A stretch of DNA of 64,000 nt from contig CM049317.1 in the NCBI GenBank assembly GCA_026874595.1, positions 9,892,382 to 9,956,381 on the forward strand. Direction: 5' to 3'. Shown in pieces: positions 23,456 through 36,832 of this stretch (position 1 is its first letter; each line of letters starts with the position of its first letter). Source of the DNA: Sipunculus nudus. Lineage: Eukaryota; Annelida; Sipuncula; Golfingiida; Sipunculidae. The translations under genes and the position numbers were made by a program. The notes beneath the pieces are model-generated. The model was not told the DNA's origin and did no database searches. It saw only the letters and a list, made by a program, of their open reading frames with translations.

Positions 23456-25272
23456 AAATGAGGGTTGCAGAGCACCCCAAATTAAGGACTGCCCACATGG
23501 CGGAGGCCTGCATTCATATGAATGCATATCTCTAGTTAAGTATATGATATGATACAAAGTACCTGGTCACTGTACCTCATGTATGAGGTAAATTAATATA
23601 TGCATTTGTATGTGGTAAGCAAACAATTTTGGCTGGCGTGGCAGAAGCCTTGTCATGAAGAGACATGCTAGTCAAGAATGATGCCAGGACTTGACTATGC
23701 TTTAAATATCACTGTGATCTGATTTTGACAGGGAAATATTAAGCCAATTAAATTATGGTCACAGATGACACAAGATGTGACTCCACTGATGTTATTTTCC
23801 CTTTAAACATGCAAAAGCATTAGAAGAAGAGATTTCTATAAATATGATGCCTCCTATATGTTTATTGTCTCAAGTCATGGCATTTAATTGGTTAAAAAAT
23901 ATATGCTTCTTATGTCAGCCTTATTTTTGTAACCAATCAAAACATGTGACAAAAGATATAAAATTATTATATTTGTCAGTTTCACTTTGAGGATCTGCTA
24001 ACAAGAGCTAATAAAGACACTCCATGACACTCCAAAATGCTGGCTTTTCAGGGTTATTTTGTGGAAAAAAGACAACTTTAAATATACAAAGTAATGCAAG
24101 ATACATCATCTTATAGTACTGGTATATGTGATTTCAGAATTTTTTATTACCAGTTGCCTTCTCTAATTCTACATGATATATTTACATGCACGCTTTCAAA
24201 GTACTTATCTAAATTTTGTCCATAAGCCTTACTTTTTCAAAGCATTCTCTCATTTCTGTATATACATGTGACAATTATGTTACTCTTAAGAGTAATTACA
24301 AATGTAACATTTTATTACAAATGTGTACATGTTATTACATTTCGGTCATCATCAACACCTAGACTTACAGTAACCCATAATTACACCAGCATGATAAATT
24401 ATCATGCAAGGAATCATGACCAGTTTAGAAGTACAGAATTGTTATTATTAGTTACACATTCAAAGTCATCAGTAAAGAACTGTAATTAATTATTACACAG
24501 ACAGTAATCTGGAATTACACGAGCTAAGACCAGTTGGACATCAATACTTTATATAGATATTGTTCTGATGAAAAATTCATATTTCATAAATTTCCTCTAA
24601 AAAAAGGCACGATTACACACCGGCAGAGAACTTTCTCCCATTTCCATTCTTAAAAAATAGATCTAATCTACTTAAAGTTCATAAGTCTCTCATGACAATA
24701 GAACCAGTGTGCATTTGTAAGTGTAAATTAAGTGTGCAAATCTCGAAAAAAAAATCTGCTGTCTATAATATAAATTCCATAGCAACTTGCCATTTAATAG
24801 TAGAAACAGTGCACGTTTCTACAGGAAAGTTCTTACCATACCTATAATGAAGTTAAGGTTGAGAAATGAATGCCATTCAAAGTGAACCAACATCTGTAGG
24901 AAAGAGGTCTAAAAGGTAACATGCGACCCCTCACCCCTAAACTACATGCTTTGTGACTTGTACAATTTAACCCAGCTACAATTATCTGCAGGGTAAATAA
25001 ACTGGTCATAATCACAGAACAAGCATCAAATATAAAACTACGAGTCCATCTGAGAGGTGCCACTCTAAAGGAGGAGTTACAAAGTAACCCTATTATATCA
25101 AAGTTGAAGGAACCGGTAGAAAGCTTTGACACATGAGGTCTACCACTAGTGGACTTCATCTGGTCAAAATTTAACCAAATTTGGCAAGAACTTATGAGCA
25201 AGCTCTACACAATAAGGCCTTAGGTCAATGCCTTTACCTCAAGCATGTGCTTTGAGTGTAATGTTAATCTTC
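23456..25272. other. Intergenic, no gene seen
   Basis: AT-rich DNA with many short TTACA / TGTAA motifs at 24260-24530. A 119-codon minus-strand reading frame (24842-25201) shows no recognisable family and lies just 3' of FAIM; I treat it as chance. Confidence 0.4.
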
Positions 25273-25278
25273 TTTATT
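25273..25278 (-). terminator. FAIM: Candidate FAIM poly(A) signal
   Basis: AATAAA on the minus strand, about 295 bp after the FAIM stop codon. The distance is normal for an animal 3' untranslated region. Cleavage would be expected some 10-30 bases further down. Confidence 0.45.
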
Positions 25279-25569
25279 CGGGCCCAATGAGCCTGTCTTG
25301 CAAAATGAATGAAACACAACATAGAAGACAAGAACCTCATTACTAATGAAATTCACTATTTGAAACAAATAAAATATGATATTTCTTGTCAGTATAACAG
25401 ACCCAAACACTCAGTTTCAGTTTTAGCCAGCAGGTGGCGCTTGTGAGGTGGGAAAGTCTATTATGTGTGAACATCTGAGTGTGTGTGTGTTGGTGGAATG
25501 CATTCCCTGAATGTCAGATTGTGAGATATGGACTATGGTAACAAAGACTAAACTACGAGACGTTACAAG

Positions 25570-25722
25570 TCACTCTTTGGCTTCTGGGATTTCTTGCTCG
25601 TCTACAAACAATGAGTGTATGATGCCTTCTCGTCGTTTACCGCTGCTGACGGCCTTTATGAATGCTGAGTGTGATTCTCCTATAGTGAAGTGAGTCTCTG
25701 TACCGTCGTCAACAAATTCCCC
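25570..25722 (-). CDS. FAIM: FAIM coding exon 4 (last)
   Basis: 153 nt including the TGA at 25572-25570. The acceptor is ATTTTCAG. It encodes GEFVDDGTETHFTIG to the C terminus, IPEAKE. Confidence 0.95.
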   Translation of the reverse strand, partial: GEFVDDGTETHFTIGESHSAFIKAVSSGKRREGIIHSLFVDEQEIPEAKE

Positions 25723-28655
25723 CTGAAAATAATACCAAAGCACTGAAAATATCAATTTTAACTGAAATGAGTTTCTTTTTGTAATGTCTCCCCTCCCTAT
25801 GGGCCTCCCATCCCCAATTTTTAGGAAAAAATTTGTACTACTTGTATTTAAAATTGTTGGTTCACAAAATGGCTAGATTTCTACAGAATTGACCTTGAAG
25901 GTTAAGGACAAGGTCACCAGTTTTTTAACTCATCTAAGGTTTTCGTCAATTTAAGGGAAAATACGCTATACTCCAAGAGTTATGGGGTACAGAAAAAAAT
26001 TATTTTTCAGCAGATTTTTCTTTGAAGGTTGAGTCATCGATTTTCAAAATCATCTGAGATACTGGTAGAAACAATTCAAAATTCCAAATTTCATGAAAAT
26101 ATTGAGTGGTACAAAAGTTATCGCATTGAGAAGACTGACACAAATGCAGACAAACACGTACTGTACACCAACGACTACAGATGATGACAGACAGGACACT
26201 ATATATCTCCTCCATGGAGGGGAGACATAATTACAGGATCAGTAAGTACTTTTCTTAAAACCCAACTATACACCTGTCTCGTCTAACAGAATTTATGTGA
26301 TTTCTGAGATACTCTGCTTACACCTTAAAGGTTATTCCTGTTATGAAAAGTTCTTATAATGCCTCTGTGACAGATAATTATGATATATAAGGTATATAAG
26401 ATATATTATTAAAATAAGTATATCTTTTTCAAGATTTAATTATGATCTTTAAAGCATGAAATGTTTTGTACTCACAGTTGTTGGCACTCTTGTTCCATTG
26501 ACCCAGACATCTAGTGTGTCCTTCTCTGTGGACAAAAGTACATTTCATGTAAAATATTAGTTGTTATAAAGCATATAATGATGATTTCTCTGAAAGACCA
26601 TCTTCTATATACAGATATAAATACAGATGCCCTGATTTATGTTATTAAAAAACATGTTTACTGATGTCTGATAATAAAACATGTTTATTGACGCCTGTGA
26701 ATTAAAAAATTTTAAATGATGCCTGAGGTCCATTAATAAAACATGTTTACTGATGTCTGTTGAGAAGACATGTTTACTGATATCTGATAAAAAAAAACAT
26801 GTTTACTGATGTACATTAATAAAATATGTTTACTGATGTCTGAAAATAAAACATGTTTATTGATGCCTGTGAATTAAAAAATGTTTAATGATGCCTGATG
26901 TCTGTTAATAAATGTTAACTGATGCCTGAGGTCTATTAAAAAAACATGTTTACTGATGTCTGTTGAGAAAACATGTTTACTGATATCTGATAATAAAACA
27001 TGTTTACTGATGTACATTGATAAAATATGTTTACTGATGTATGTTAATAAACATGTTTACTGATGTATGTTAATAAAACATATTTACTGATAAATTTATT
27101 GATAAAATAGGACTGTTAATGTCTTTTATGACTGTTGCTGACTTTTACAAGTTTTTATGTACTAAATTTTTAAGAAAGCAGAATACAATTTGAATCATAT
27201 GATAAGGGCTGCATCTAAAAATGCATTCCATTAGTATTCAATCTAGATTAGTATCAATATACAGAAATATTTCATCTAATTATCAGCCCTAACATAAAAT
27301 TGATAATTACATAAACTAGTGGTATATAAGCATAATTTGGAGATGTGACCTGTGACTTTGGGGTTTTAGTGTGTATGGAAAATGACAGCCCCCATGAATT
27401 GTTTAGAGAAACTTTAAGAAATAAACCTGTCAGGGTTCGATAAGGGTGAAGAATTGATAGTCAGGACAGTGTCCAGGCAAAGATCTATCTGTGGAGAGAG
27501 TTTGGTGACAAGGAGACATGTTTAAGAGCAGATTAACACTTTTTAGGGACCTTGCCCAATCCTCAAATTATAGGATCTGACACCATTCTAATTCAACAAA
27601 GATAATTTCCATTCACTTTGAAACCATCAATGTACTCACCTAATACTATTCTTGTGGGATTTCCTGCGACTGTCATGATCCAAGTCTTCATTATCTTTGA
27701 TTGGTTCTCTGAGAATTTTCGTAAACTTTTTCCATTGACCTCTAATGAATATTCATATGCAAACCCACTGACAGCATCTATGGAAATTGAGCAATTGGCT
27801 TTTGATTTGCCCACTTTGAAAAATTCTTTTCCAACAAGTTTGAACATCCAGTCTTTTCTCAGGATTTCCTGCAAAAGATTTTAATAGAGGTATATAGCCA
27901 TATCTCTGAAGCAAAATAAATTAAGATTCTATCCTGATAAATGTTCTTTTGTATTCTGTTAAATAAAAAATTCTAGACACTAGACACACAAGGCAAAATA
28001 TTTAATAGCTTGCACACCAATCACATTACTAATTCATTTTTTTTCACAATCATGTCTGATAGTATATATAATAAATGCTTTCTTTTCACAAGACTCAAAC
28101 AGTATCAAATATTAATTCACATTTTTAATTCAACATTTATACATAATTAAATTAATAAATATAAAATTTTTAATGACACCTGCAGCTATGCAACTTTCAG
28201 TCAGATTACAAATCAAAACTTGCCTGTTTGTTACATTTACCAAATGCAACCAATTTATCTCAGACCTTGTATGGCTATGCATCAGTTATTTTTTGTTGCT
28301 GAACAATAAACCTTCTGACATAACATTGTTATAATTTATTCTTGTTCTTTACATAAAATGAAGAATAAGCACATATTTCATGACCTTGACAACAAGGAAT
28401 ACTGATCTTTAAACTTCATCTATTACGGGGTCTGAAGGAAGTATATAATCATGTTAAATCAAGACTGTAAAGTAATTACTAAAAAAATTACTGAACCAAT
28501 GTTTATTGTTAATTTTTTTAAATTTTCTAATTTTATCCTACCTTCCCATCAACTCGAATTACTCTCTTTCCGCTCGTCGTGCCATGCTCAAATTCAACTT
28601 TATGAACACCATCACTCAGGGAAACTTCCCACACTGCCACCAAATCTGAAGACAT
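25570..28655 (-). CDS. FAIM: Fas apoptotic inhibitory molecule, complete coding region
   Basis: FAIM is a small cytosolic beta-sandwich protein that protects cells against death-receptor signalling and, in vertebrates, against protein aggregation. The coding segments are join(28655..28542, 27868..27640, 26525..26476, 25722..25570) on the minus strand, 181 residues, against about 179 in mammals. Conserved blocks in order are LVAVWEVSLSDGVHKVEFEH (residues 5-24), GTTSGKRV, DWMFKLVGKE, IDAVSGFAYEYSLEVNGKSL, DTLDVWVNG, GEFVDDGTETHFTIG and IKAVSSGKRREGIIHSLFVD. All borders are GT/AG and the phases agree (0, 1, 0). The start is the only ATG in its exon and follows an acceptor, so a 5' untranslated exon lies upstream. 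No break is seen. The introns carry a MITE and a minisatellite. Confidence 0.95.
25784..26228. mobile_element. MITE in the last FAIM intron
   Basis: Inverted ends ATGTCTCCCCTCC and GGAGGGGAGACAT border 445 bp. The interior has several AAGGTCA / TTGACCTT-like motifs and no coding capacity. It lies wholly within the intron between exons 3 and 4. Confidence 0.75.
26476..26525 (-). CDS. FAIM: FAIM coding exon 3
   Basis: 50-nt exon. The acceptor is TCCACAG and the donor is GTGAGT. It encodes EKDTLDVWVNGTRVPTT, with the first codon split across the intron. Confidence 0.93.
26638..27095. repeat. Minisatellite in FAIM intron
   Basis: About fifteen imperfect units of roughly 28-35 bp built on AAAACATGTTTACTGATGTC followed by TG(A/T)TAATA. 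Unit length and the middle segment vary (GATGCCTGAGGTC variants), so higher-order arrangement is likely. It lies between FAIM exons 2 and 3. Confidence 0.88.
27340..27520 (+). repeat. Dispersed repeat copy B2
   Basis: Partner of 21769-21960. It ends about 120 bp from FAIM exon 2, within the intron. Confidence 0.75.
27640..27868 (-). CDS. FAIM: FAIM coding exon 2
   Basis: 229-nt exon. The acceptor is TTTTGCAG and the donor is GTGAGT. It encodes EILRKDWMFKLVGKEFF through NPTRIVL and leaves one base for the next codon. Confidence 0.95.
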
Positions 28656-28656
28656 T
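28542..28656 (-). CDS. FAIM: FAIM start exon
   Basis: 115 nt. Only one base precedes the ATG (28655-28653) after a TTTACAG acceptor. It encodes MSSDLVAVWEVSLSDGVHK to VDGK and ends in phase 0 before GTAGGA. Confidence 0.93.
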
Positions 28657-30196
28657 CTGTAAAGATATAACAGTAGAATTAAACTAAAATATTCTGCAGA
28701 GGAATTAAAAGTCTCTTGATGGAATGTTTTACTTGCAGGGTTGAAAGTTTCTTTTTGGAAGTGGTTCTTCAAAAGACACTTTTGGAAATGTCTAACTCAG
28801 AAGGAACAGTTTCTTCCATTTTTCTTTCCTGATTCTGGAAGAAACTTCCAAATATAATGAAATAATAGTAGCAATTTTAAATTTTCAGCTTTATTTTTGT
28901 TTTAACATAGTAAATATGTTCCACATTACTTGCAAATATATGTTTAAAATAATAAGCAGTCTGAACTGAAAATGTTTTACTATTAGTTCAATTTAGACTA
29001 TTGGCCTAATGTACCGAAACTTTGTGTCAATCAGTTCAGCTGACAAATTTCAGTGGACATCAGTTTCTGTGATATGAACCTGGTCATGATTAGGAGCTGG
29101 TGATCCACAATACTGACTCACTATCTCAAATTCAAATTCAATTCATGTTGTTATGGTTCTGTGTGTTAGTAAATACAGTCCATGAGTGAACTGTGTGACC
29201 AAAGGTCCAATCTTGCCAATGTCCAGCAACTCCCAAGAAAAAAATATTAAACAAAAAAATAAAAAAAACACTGATTTGATTTTCGAAAAATTGATTTGTG
29301 AAGTCACATGGTACACCAATAATATCCTCACTCACTTCTAGTTTTCTTTCCTCTTGACTGGTGTCCTAGACTATATCTCAAGTACCCTTATCTTCCAATT
29401 TCCCTCACTCCTATCTCCTTCTAACTTCTGTATCTCTTGCCCTGAGTCTGATAATGATAAACTGTCTCTGATCTTTTATACCTAACCATACCTTCAGAAT
29501 GATGAAGCTTACCATATATTAGCATTCTCACCTTTCCTGACTGCCCACGCTTCAAACCTACCAGCACTGAACTGTTGACACATTACACCTTTAACTGACA
29601 CAAACATTCATTTTTCACCCAAAATGCTAATGAAATCACAGCATTGGTTCATTAACTAATTACAGATTTGTTAACAAGGACAGCATGTCTAACTGAAGTC
29701 TAGGTGTTGATATATCACACTCAGTATATGATCTGTTTACAGTAGTTTGTTATTCTGTTTTAACCCAGTATCACAAAGCAATACTGTTATATGTATTACA
29801 GATGCTGTGTGAGGTGTGAATAATTGTGATACATGCTTGGTCTACCATTTCTATGCAATGCACTCCAGGTTTCACATATGACCAAGCAAAAACCTATTTT
29901 ACCCGACCCAGTAGGCAAAACCTGGATTAAAAGTATTTTACCCAGCATATAACCAAACTTTTTCCTATGTTTATTTGCTTTTATCAAGCAGATCCCAAGT
30001 TTAGTTTCCTTCTGATGGGTTGGCAGTAGTTATACACAAATTATGGAATACTAGTGAAGAGCTAATAGCTCTGACCATATCAAACCTGTCTGAAAGAGGC
30101 CATTTACCATTCACACTCAAACTCATGATTGACTGTGCAGAGCAAATTACTCTAATCAATATCAATTAGGGATAAAACTTGGATATCCTATATATA

Positions 30197-30375
30197 CAGT
30201 GAAACCCTGCCTTGCAACCATCCCGCAATAGCGACCAACCCAACAAATGTGACCACTTTTCTTGGTCCCGAATATACAATCCTGATAACTTAGGAGTTTC
30301 ACAAATATAACCACACTTTAAATTTTGACCACTTTGGTCAGTCCCTGAGGTGGTTGTAATTGTGGGATTCCACTG
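30197..30375. mobile_element. 179-bp mariner-type MITE
   Basis: The ends CAGTGAAACCC and GGGATTCCACTG are flanked by TA on both sides (30195-30196, 30376-30377). The interior has GACCAC and GTGGTC motifs in opposite orientation. Typical non-autonomous Tc1/mariner element. Confidence 0.85.
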
Positions 30376-31289
30376 TATATATATGTGGTGGTTATTTAAT
30401 GTCCAATGATCTGTGACGTAAACTATCACTGTGCTCCGCAATGGATCTTGCAACCTGCCTGTCAAGCAGTACATTCTGTAGTTATAAGCACGGTGAATAG
30501 CATTAAAGCCTAACCATGTGTGACAATTTAGTCTCAACTTTTAACTTCCATGACTTTGAGTGTTCAGCATGGTGTATATTTGTTATGTGGCCAAAGGAGG
30601 AACATTTAGTAATATCAGGCGGGGAAACCACTAGAAAATATGCAGTGCTCTCAGTCTCTGTATACATGAGACAGATACTGCATCTACTGCTGCCCTTTTA
30701 CCCAAGGCTGCTAGCTTCTTCCCTGGGACTCTAGCCCTAGCTTCTGTGCTCTCTCCCAACACTTTGTTTCCCTCCACTGTGAAAGAGCTCTAGTGAAAGG
30801 TAATTTAAAACTGAGGACTTTCTAGTGGACAAAAATGCAGTAATATACTGGCTAAAAAACAGTATCAGATATAAGAATACAAACATATTTTTATCATATG
30901 GTAAATAACATACCACTTTTACATCCTTATGTCCCTTAAACAATTGAATCAGGGAGGCCTCCAATTCAGTTGGTAATAACAAACCTGTCTGTTGGGGGTT
31001 TCCCAAGGTTTCCCTATATCATATAGTCAGACAAGAAAATCCAGAATTACTTTAAAAGAATAATTGCCACTAGAGTGCAAAAAGTAACATACACTACACA
31101 TAATATGAATTAACCAGCAGTGAGCGGAGCATGTTCAGAATTTGGTCTGCGTTGAGGAACATGAAAACATATATAAAACTACCTCTTCTTTTTCTTTATT
31201 TTCCTCTGATGTTCCCTGCAGATGTCTCTATACTCAATTCATCTATTCTAACATGAAATACTAGTGAATATCAGAAGTTGCCTTAATCG

Positions 31290-31346
31290 GGAATCGAATC
31301 TACAATCTCCAGACTAGGAGCCCTACACACTACTGAGCCATGAAGA
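31290..31346 (-). repeat. tRNA-derived SINE head
   Basis: On the minus strand it reads TGGCTCAGTAGTG (A-box-like) and GATTCGATTCCC (B box), about 30 bases apart. The acceptor-stem pairing of a real tRNA is not evident, so a SINE promoter is more likely than a tRNA gene. Confidence 0.5.
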
Positions 31347-32091
31347 TGAGATACAAGTTTTGGTGATTTTTGGTGATTTATAACTCCAAGTGAAGCACCA
31401 TCTATCGCATAAAAAATTGGAACCATTTTGTATTTGAATAGCAAAATTTAATATATGGTGGGTGCTGCAGCCCAAACACCCCTGCTTGGGTGGGTAACCC
31501 AGGTTCCCTGGATCCGGCCTCCTCTCATATAACAAACTCCAGGTATGAGCAAAATGAAATACCCGGTAAGGTAATTTTTGAGTAAAATAGGAGTGTAGGC
31601 TTTTATAAAGAAACAATATCTGGTACTACTATAAAACTCAGGCTTCAGCCAAACAACCATAGGTCATAGGATATGCGTTAAGTCATACTGCTGCTTGCAT
31701 CTTAATTCTTATTTTTATCTGCCACTTACACTCTCCTCCACTACATAAATCCTAAACATCATAACATCCATCCATATTCACTCGATCGATCATAGTCATA
31801 ACCTCATTGAGACTGCTTGACTGATCCTACGTACAGTAGCTCTGAATCCCGGGTTCTACATTGGCTCCCAATATTTTATGTGACACCCATTTTTGAGAAA
31901 CAGTATTTTATGTTGTCCTGTACCATGACTGAGACGGGCCCCCTTGTTTGTGCATTATGTGCACCAGATAAGTCTTGTTTCCAGTTATTCCGCTCCTAGT
32001 TTGACCAGGTGCCTGCAGATACATTACTGGTTCACTCGTCCAAGATGTTGTATGGATGTAACTTGTGCAAGGAATATCAACTCGTGACCAC

Positions 32092-32294
32092 TGTTACGTA
32101 TATTAAAATTAACATTTATAACACTTGGTTTTGTTTACATAAGCGAGCCTAGTAATTACCGTAAGCGACAGCATCACTCTCGCAAGCGGCCCCAGCCGCC
32201 CGCTTAGTTCAGAAATGTAATTCGATGAATACAGATGTTCGTGTCAACTGAATCTGAGTCTTATTGTTTGTGTGAAAGTATAAAACACGCAACA
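32092..32294 (+). repeat. 5' LTR
   Basis: 203 bp, from TGTTACGTATATT to CACGCAACA. Compared with the 3' LTR there are five substitutions. Confidence 0.95.
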
Positions 32295-32312
32295 TGGTGG
32301 CAGCGGTGGAGG
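32295..32312 (+). promoter_or_regulatory. Primer-binding site
   Basis: TGGTGGCAGCGG directly abuts the 5' LTR. It starts with TGG, the complement of a tRNA CCA end. The tRNA species is not identified. Confidence 0.7.
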
Positions 32313-35300
32313 AATGGTTCACGGAAGTATAATCCATTCCAGGAACAGTGCATAAACAATCAGATTTCTGTAGTATCGAGAAAACAAACTGACTTTTCAC
32401 GGAAAGGACAACCGGCGCGGCATTGCCGTGGCTGAGCGATAACCCAGGATAGTGTGATATTACTGACATTACAAGAGGATAAATTGTGAATATTTGTCGT
32501 GGAAACGAACTTTGGTGAGTGTACCTCTTGAATATTGCCACTATACCGTGTAATTGATGAACTTGAGAGACTAGTGATGTCAGACGCAGATGACAATACC
32601 CCATTTCCGGGCATCAGGCCCCCACAACCGCTAACGTTGGGATCGACCCCAATAGAAAATTGGAAGATATTTAAACAGCGCTGGCACATGTACGCAGTTC
32701 TATCTAAACTTGACAGACAACCACGTGAAATACAAATTGCACTTCTCATTAACTGTCTTGCTGATGATGCCCTGAGAGTGTACAATGGCTTTAAATTCGC
32801 CACTGATGAGACCACAAGGACCGTTAAAGAGATAATTGAGGCCTTTGAAAAATTCAGCGTTGGGGAAATAAATGAAACATACGAGAGATATGTCTTCAAC
32901 AAAAGATGTCAAGCAGAGGGCGAGTCTTTTGAGACATTCTATGCAGAGCTACGATCATTAGTGAAAACCTGTAACTATTGTGAGGAATGCATTGACTCAA
33001 TGCTCCGTGATAGAATAGTTCTGGGCATAAGAGACCCAAGAACCAGAATGGACCTCTTAAAGGAAAGGCAACTCTGCCTCACAAAATGTGTTGACATATG
33101 TAAAACTGCTGAAAGTGCAACTATGCAGACCAGTGCACTGCAAGATGAGACTGTGAATGTTGTCAGACCCAATCAAAAGTACAGACAGCGAAAAAAGGGG
33201 CCACAGGCAGAAGCAAAAGAGACCTATGAGGACAAACCTAGGCAGGTGCATAAAGAATGCAAATTTTGCGGGTCAATTCACAGGATGAGGAAAGAAGCAT
33301 GCCCTGCATGGGGAAAAACATGCAATAAGTGCCAAAAGAAGAACCACTTTGCATCAAAATGTCGCTCAGAAAGACTTAAACAAATCTGTGAAAGAGAATA
33401 TGTCAGTTCAGAAGAATTTTCAGATGATGAATGGTTAAATACTGTCCGATCATCACACAAAAATCAGAAAGTTAGTGGGACAGAGTCTGAAGAAGAATGG
33501 CTCAAAACGCTAAAATCCAATGGAACTGAGAGATTAGAATGTGTTCTGATCGTGGAAGGGTCAGAAGTAGTATTTGAAATAGACACAGGAGCGTCCTGTA
33601 ATACATTACCAAAGAAATATGCCAAATCAATTGAGCCAAAGAAAAAGAAACTTAATATGTGGAATGACAGCACATACACTTCAATTGGCACATGCAGATG
33701 CTCGGTACAGAATCCAAAGAACAAAAAGAAATACAGCCTACCCTTCACAGTGGTTGACGATAACATGGGTCTGACTCCTCTCATAGGCCTGAAGACTCCA
33801 CTTGACATGAATTTAGTGAAAGTACTAGAAAGGAACATAGAGAGATTATCCATTGTTAAAGAAAATGTGCAGCTTTACCAACCAATGCAGTCACCTGTTT
33901 TCGACGGGAAGTTGGGCAAATTGCCCGGAAAGATCAAGCTCAGGGTAAAAGACGACGCAGTGCCAGTGATAATGCCTTTGCGCCGAACTCCAGTAGCCAT
34001 ACGAGACAAATACAAAAAAGAGTTGGACAGACTTGAAAAGCTTGATGTCCTAGCTAAAGTGAAAGAACCAACTAAATGGCTTAGTCAACCAGTGTGGCAA
34101 TACAAAAGAAATGGTGACTTAAGGGTGTGCCTAGATCCACCAGAGCTCAATAATGTCTTGATACGAGAGCACCAGACATTGCCAGTCCTTGAAGAGAAAA
34201 TACATGAGCTAGGTCAAAGTCGTGTTTTCTCAAAAGCAGATCTATCGTCAGGATATTGGCATGTTCAACTTGAGGAAGAATCAAGCTTCCTGACCACATT
34301 TCAGACATGCCACGGTCGCTATAGATGGAAACGACTACCCTTTGGAATATCGGTTTCGGCAGAAATATTCCAGCGAAAATTGCAGAAGCGCTTGAAGGGG
34401 TCCCAGGGATTTTATGCATTGCGGACGATGTCATCATACATGGTAAGGACGTCGAACAACATGACAAACATTTGAGAGCCTTTCTCGAGCGATGCTCCCA
34501 GATGGGAATCAAATTGAACATAGATAAGTTCGAACTGCGAACAAAGAAAATAGCTTTCATGGGACATGTAGTGACCGCAAACGGGCTGCAATCAGACCCT
34601 GAAAAAGTTAAAGCTATCACTCAGATGAAGGAACCCCAAAATGTGAATGAACTCAGAAGATTTGTTGGTTGCGTGAACTATATGGCAAAATTCTTACCTA
34701 ATCTCAGCCAGATCCTCAAGCCTCTCTTAGACCTCCTGAAAAAAAAATGTTCCGTTCCAGTGGGCTAATTGTTGTGCAGTGGGCTAATTCACAACAAGAG
34801 ACCTACGACAAGGTCAAGAAACTCATCACTGAGACACCAGTGCTAGCTTTCTACGATCCTACAAAGCCGCTAATGATCGAAAATGATGCAAGTGAATACG
34901 GCCTTGGCTCAGCTATATTTCAAGAGGGGAGACCAATCGCGTTCGCCAGTAGGACACTTACCGAAACAGAGCGGCGATATACCCAAATAGAAAAGGAAAT
35001 GCTGGCGGTGACATATGGCCTCACCAAGTTCCACCACTACATGTACGGGCGACATGTCACAGTCATTACGGATCACAAGCCCCTTGTGTCCATAAGGAAA
35101 AAGCCCCTCGCCAAGGCACCACGACGACTACAAAACCTTCTCTTGAAGTGTCAAGAATACAATTTTGAGCTAGAATACAAACAGGGGAAGGCCATCCCAG
35201 TGGCCGACACGCTTTCACGATCACCTGTGGACAAATCCAATGAAGAGTCCATTCGTCAAGTGTATTACACCCCACTCAACAGGAATCGCCGTCATGAGCT

Positions 35301-36630
35301 CAGAGTAGCAACAGCAGCTGACGATGATATGCAAGCATTGAAGGAAATCATAATGAAAGGGTGGCCTGACAACAAGACCGCCCTAAGCTCCACTGTCACG
35401 CCGTTCTTCGATTATCGAGATGAACTGACCGTACAAGATGGACTCATACTCAGAGGAGAGAGAGTTGTTATACCAGCTGGCATGAGAAGAGACATGAAAA
35501 AGAAAGTACATGCGGGACACCAAGGCATAAATTCATGCTTGCGCAGAGCCAGACAACTCATATTTTGGCCAGGTATGTCAGCTGACATAAGACAGTACGT
35601 AGAAGGGTGTAAAACATGTGCGCTGTACAAGGACCGACAACAGAAAGAGCCGCTTATCATGAATGAGATACCCGAGTTACCCTTTAAACACATAGCCACA
35701 GACATTTTTACACTAGTTAACCAAGATTACTTGGTAACAGTAGACATTTACAGCACATTCATAGAGGTGGACCCTTTAGAACGATCCACCACTGAAGAAG
35801 TCATAACAAAACTGAAACCACACTTCGCAAGACATGGAGTACCCGTTAAAGTGATGAGCGACAATGGGCCCCAATTTTCGTCGCGAGAGTTTGCAAAGTT
35901 CGCTGCAGAATGGGACTTCCTCCATGAAACATCCAGTCCAGGTCACAGCCAAGCCAATGGGGCAGCAGAGGCAGCCGTTAAAACAGTAAAAAGAATGTGG
36001 CGAAAATGTCTCAAAACGAGGGAGGATCCTTATATTGGTTTGCTTAACATACGGAATACCCCAACTGAGGGGACACAATCCAGCCCATCACAAAGACTTA
36101 TGGGAAGAAGGACCCGAACATTAGTCCCAACAACAGATGACGCTTTGAAACCTCAACATCACTCAAATGAGAAACACATCCTGGAAGCTTAAAGGGCCAA
36201 AGCAGCAGACAGACACACACATAAACGCAATCTGAAATCACTATCACCTGGAGATGGTGTGATGATACAACCAGGACATGGTCAGATTGAATGGTCCCCA
36301 AGAAAGGTCAATCGACATCTGAAAGGCAAAAGCTATGAGATCACGCGAAACGATGGGAGAATATTAAGGAGAACAAGACAACATCTTAGAGCCATACCTG
36401 AACACGAGGCATACGATGATAATGGTGCACCAATAGATGAAAACGGGGACACACAGACAAAATCCACTAACAAAAGAACAGAGGATATAGCCGACAACAA
36501 AGGTACGGAAAGTTGCTCTAACAAGCCTGAGGACAGACATGGGGTCTATTACAGTTGTTAAATATAAATATAAACTTAAATATAAATATAAACTTATTTA
36601 TTTTACATGGATTGTACAAATAGTTATTAT

Positions 36631-36826
36631 AACTAATCGAGGCACTCTCCATGGCTCCGGTGATGGCGTTCGGTAGTCTGCAGAGGTGGAGGAAACCGGA
36701 GTACCCGGAGAAAACCACCGGCCTTGGACGGGCAACTACAACCCACTCTCATAGCCACGCCGGGGATCGAACCCGGGTCGCCAGCGGAGATAGCCAAGCG
36801 TTTTACCACTCAGCTGTCCAGGCCCC
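36631..36826 (-). mobile_element. tRNA-derived SINE inside the hAT-like insert
   Basis: On the minus strand it starts GGCCTGGACAGCTGAGTGG (A-box region), has GGTTCGATCCC (B box) about 35 bases later, then GAGTGGGTTGTA, then a body rich in TTTTCTCCGGGTACTCCGG, and the tail CATGGAGAGTGCCT. The copy at 46966-47157 has the same head and tail. Confidence 0.8.
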
Positions 36827-36832
36827 TAGTTC

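Larger units (their letters stand above)
28657..32086. other. Probable first FAIM intron, non-coding
   Basis: AT-rich sequence with a mariner-type MITE (30197-30375) and a SINE-like head (31290-31346). No conserved exon was seen on either strand. Confidence 0.4.

Noticed and set aside
24842-25201. 119-codon minus-strand open frame downstream of FAIM
   Set aside because: No recognisable family and ordinary non-coding composition. It overlaps the region after the FAIM poly(A) signal, and a frame of this length is expected by chance in 64 kb.
32360-32902. 180-codon minus-strand frame over the retroelement gag
   Set aside because: It is the antisense shadow of gag; the plus frame has the zinc knuckles and the protease in order.
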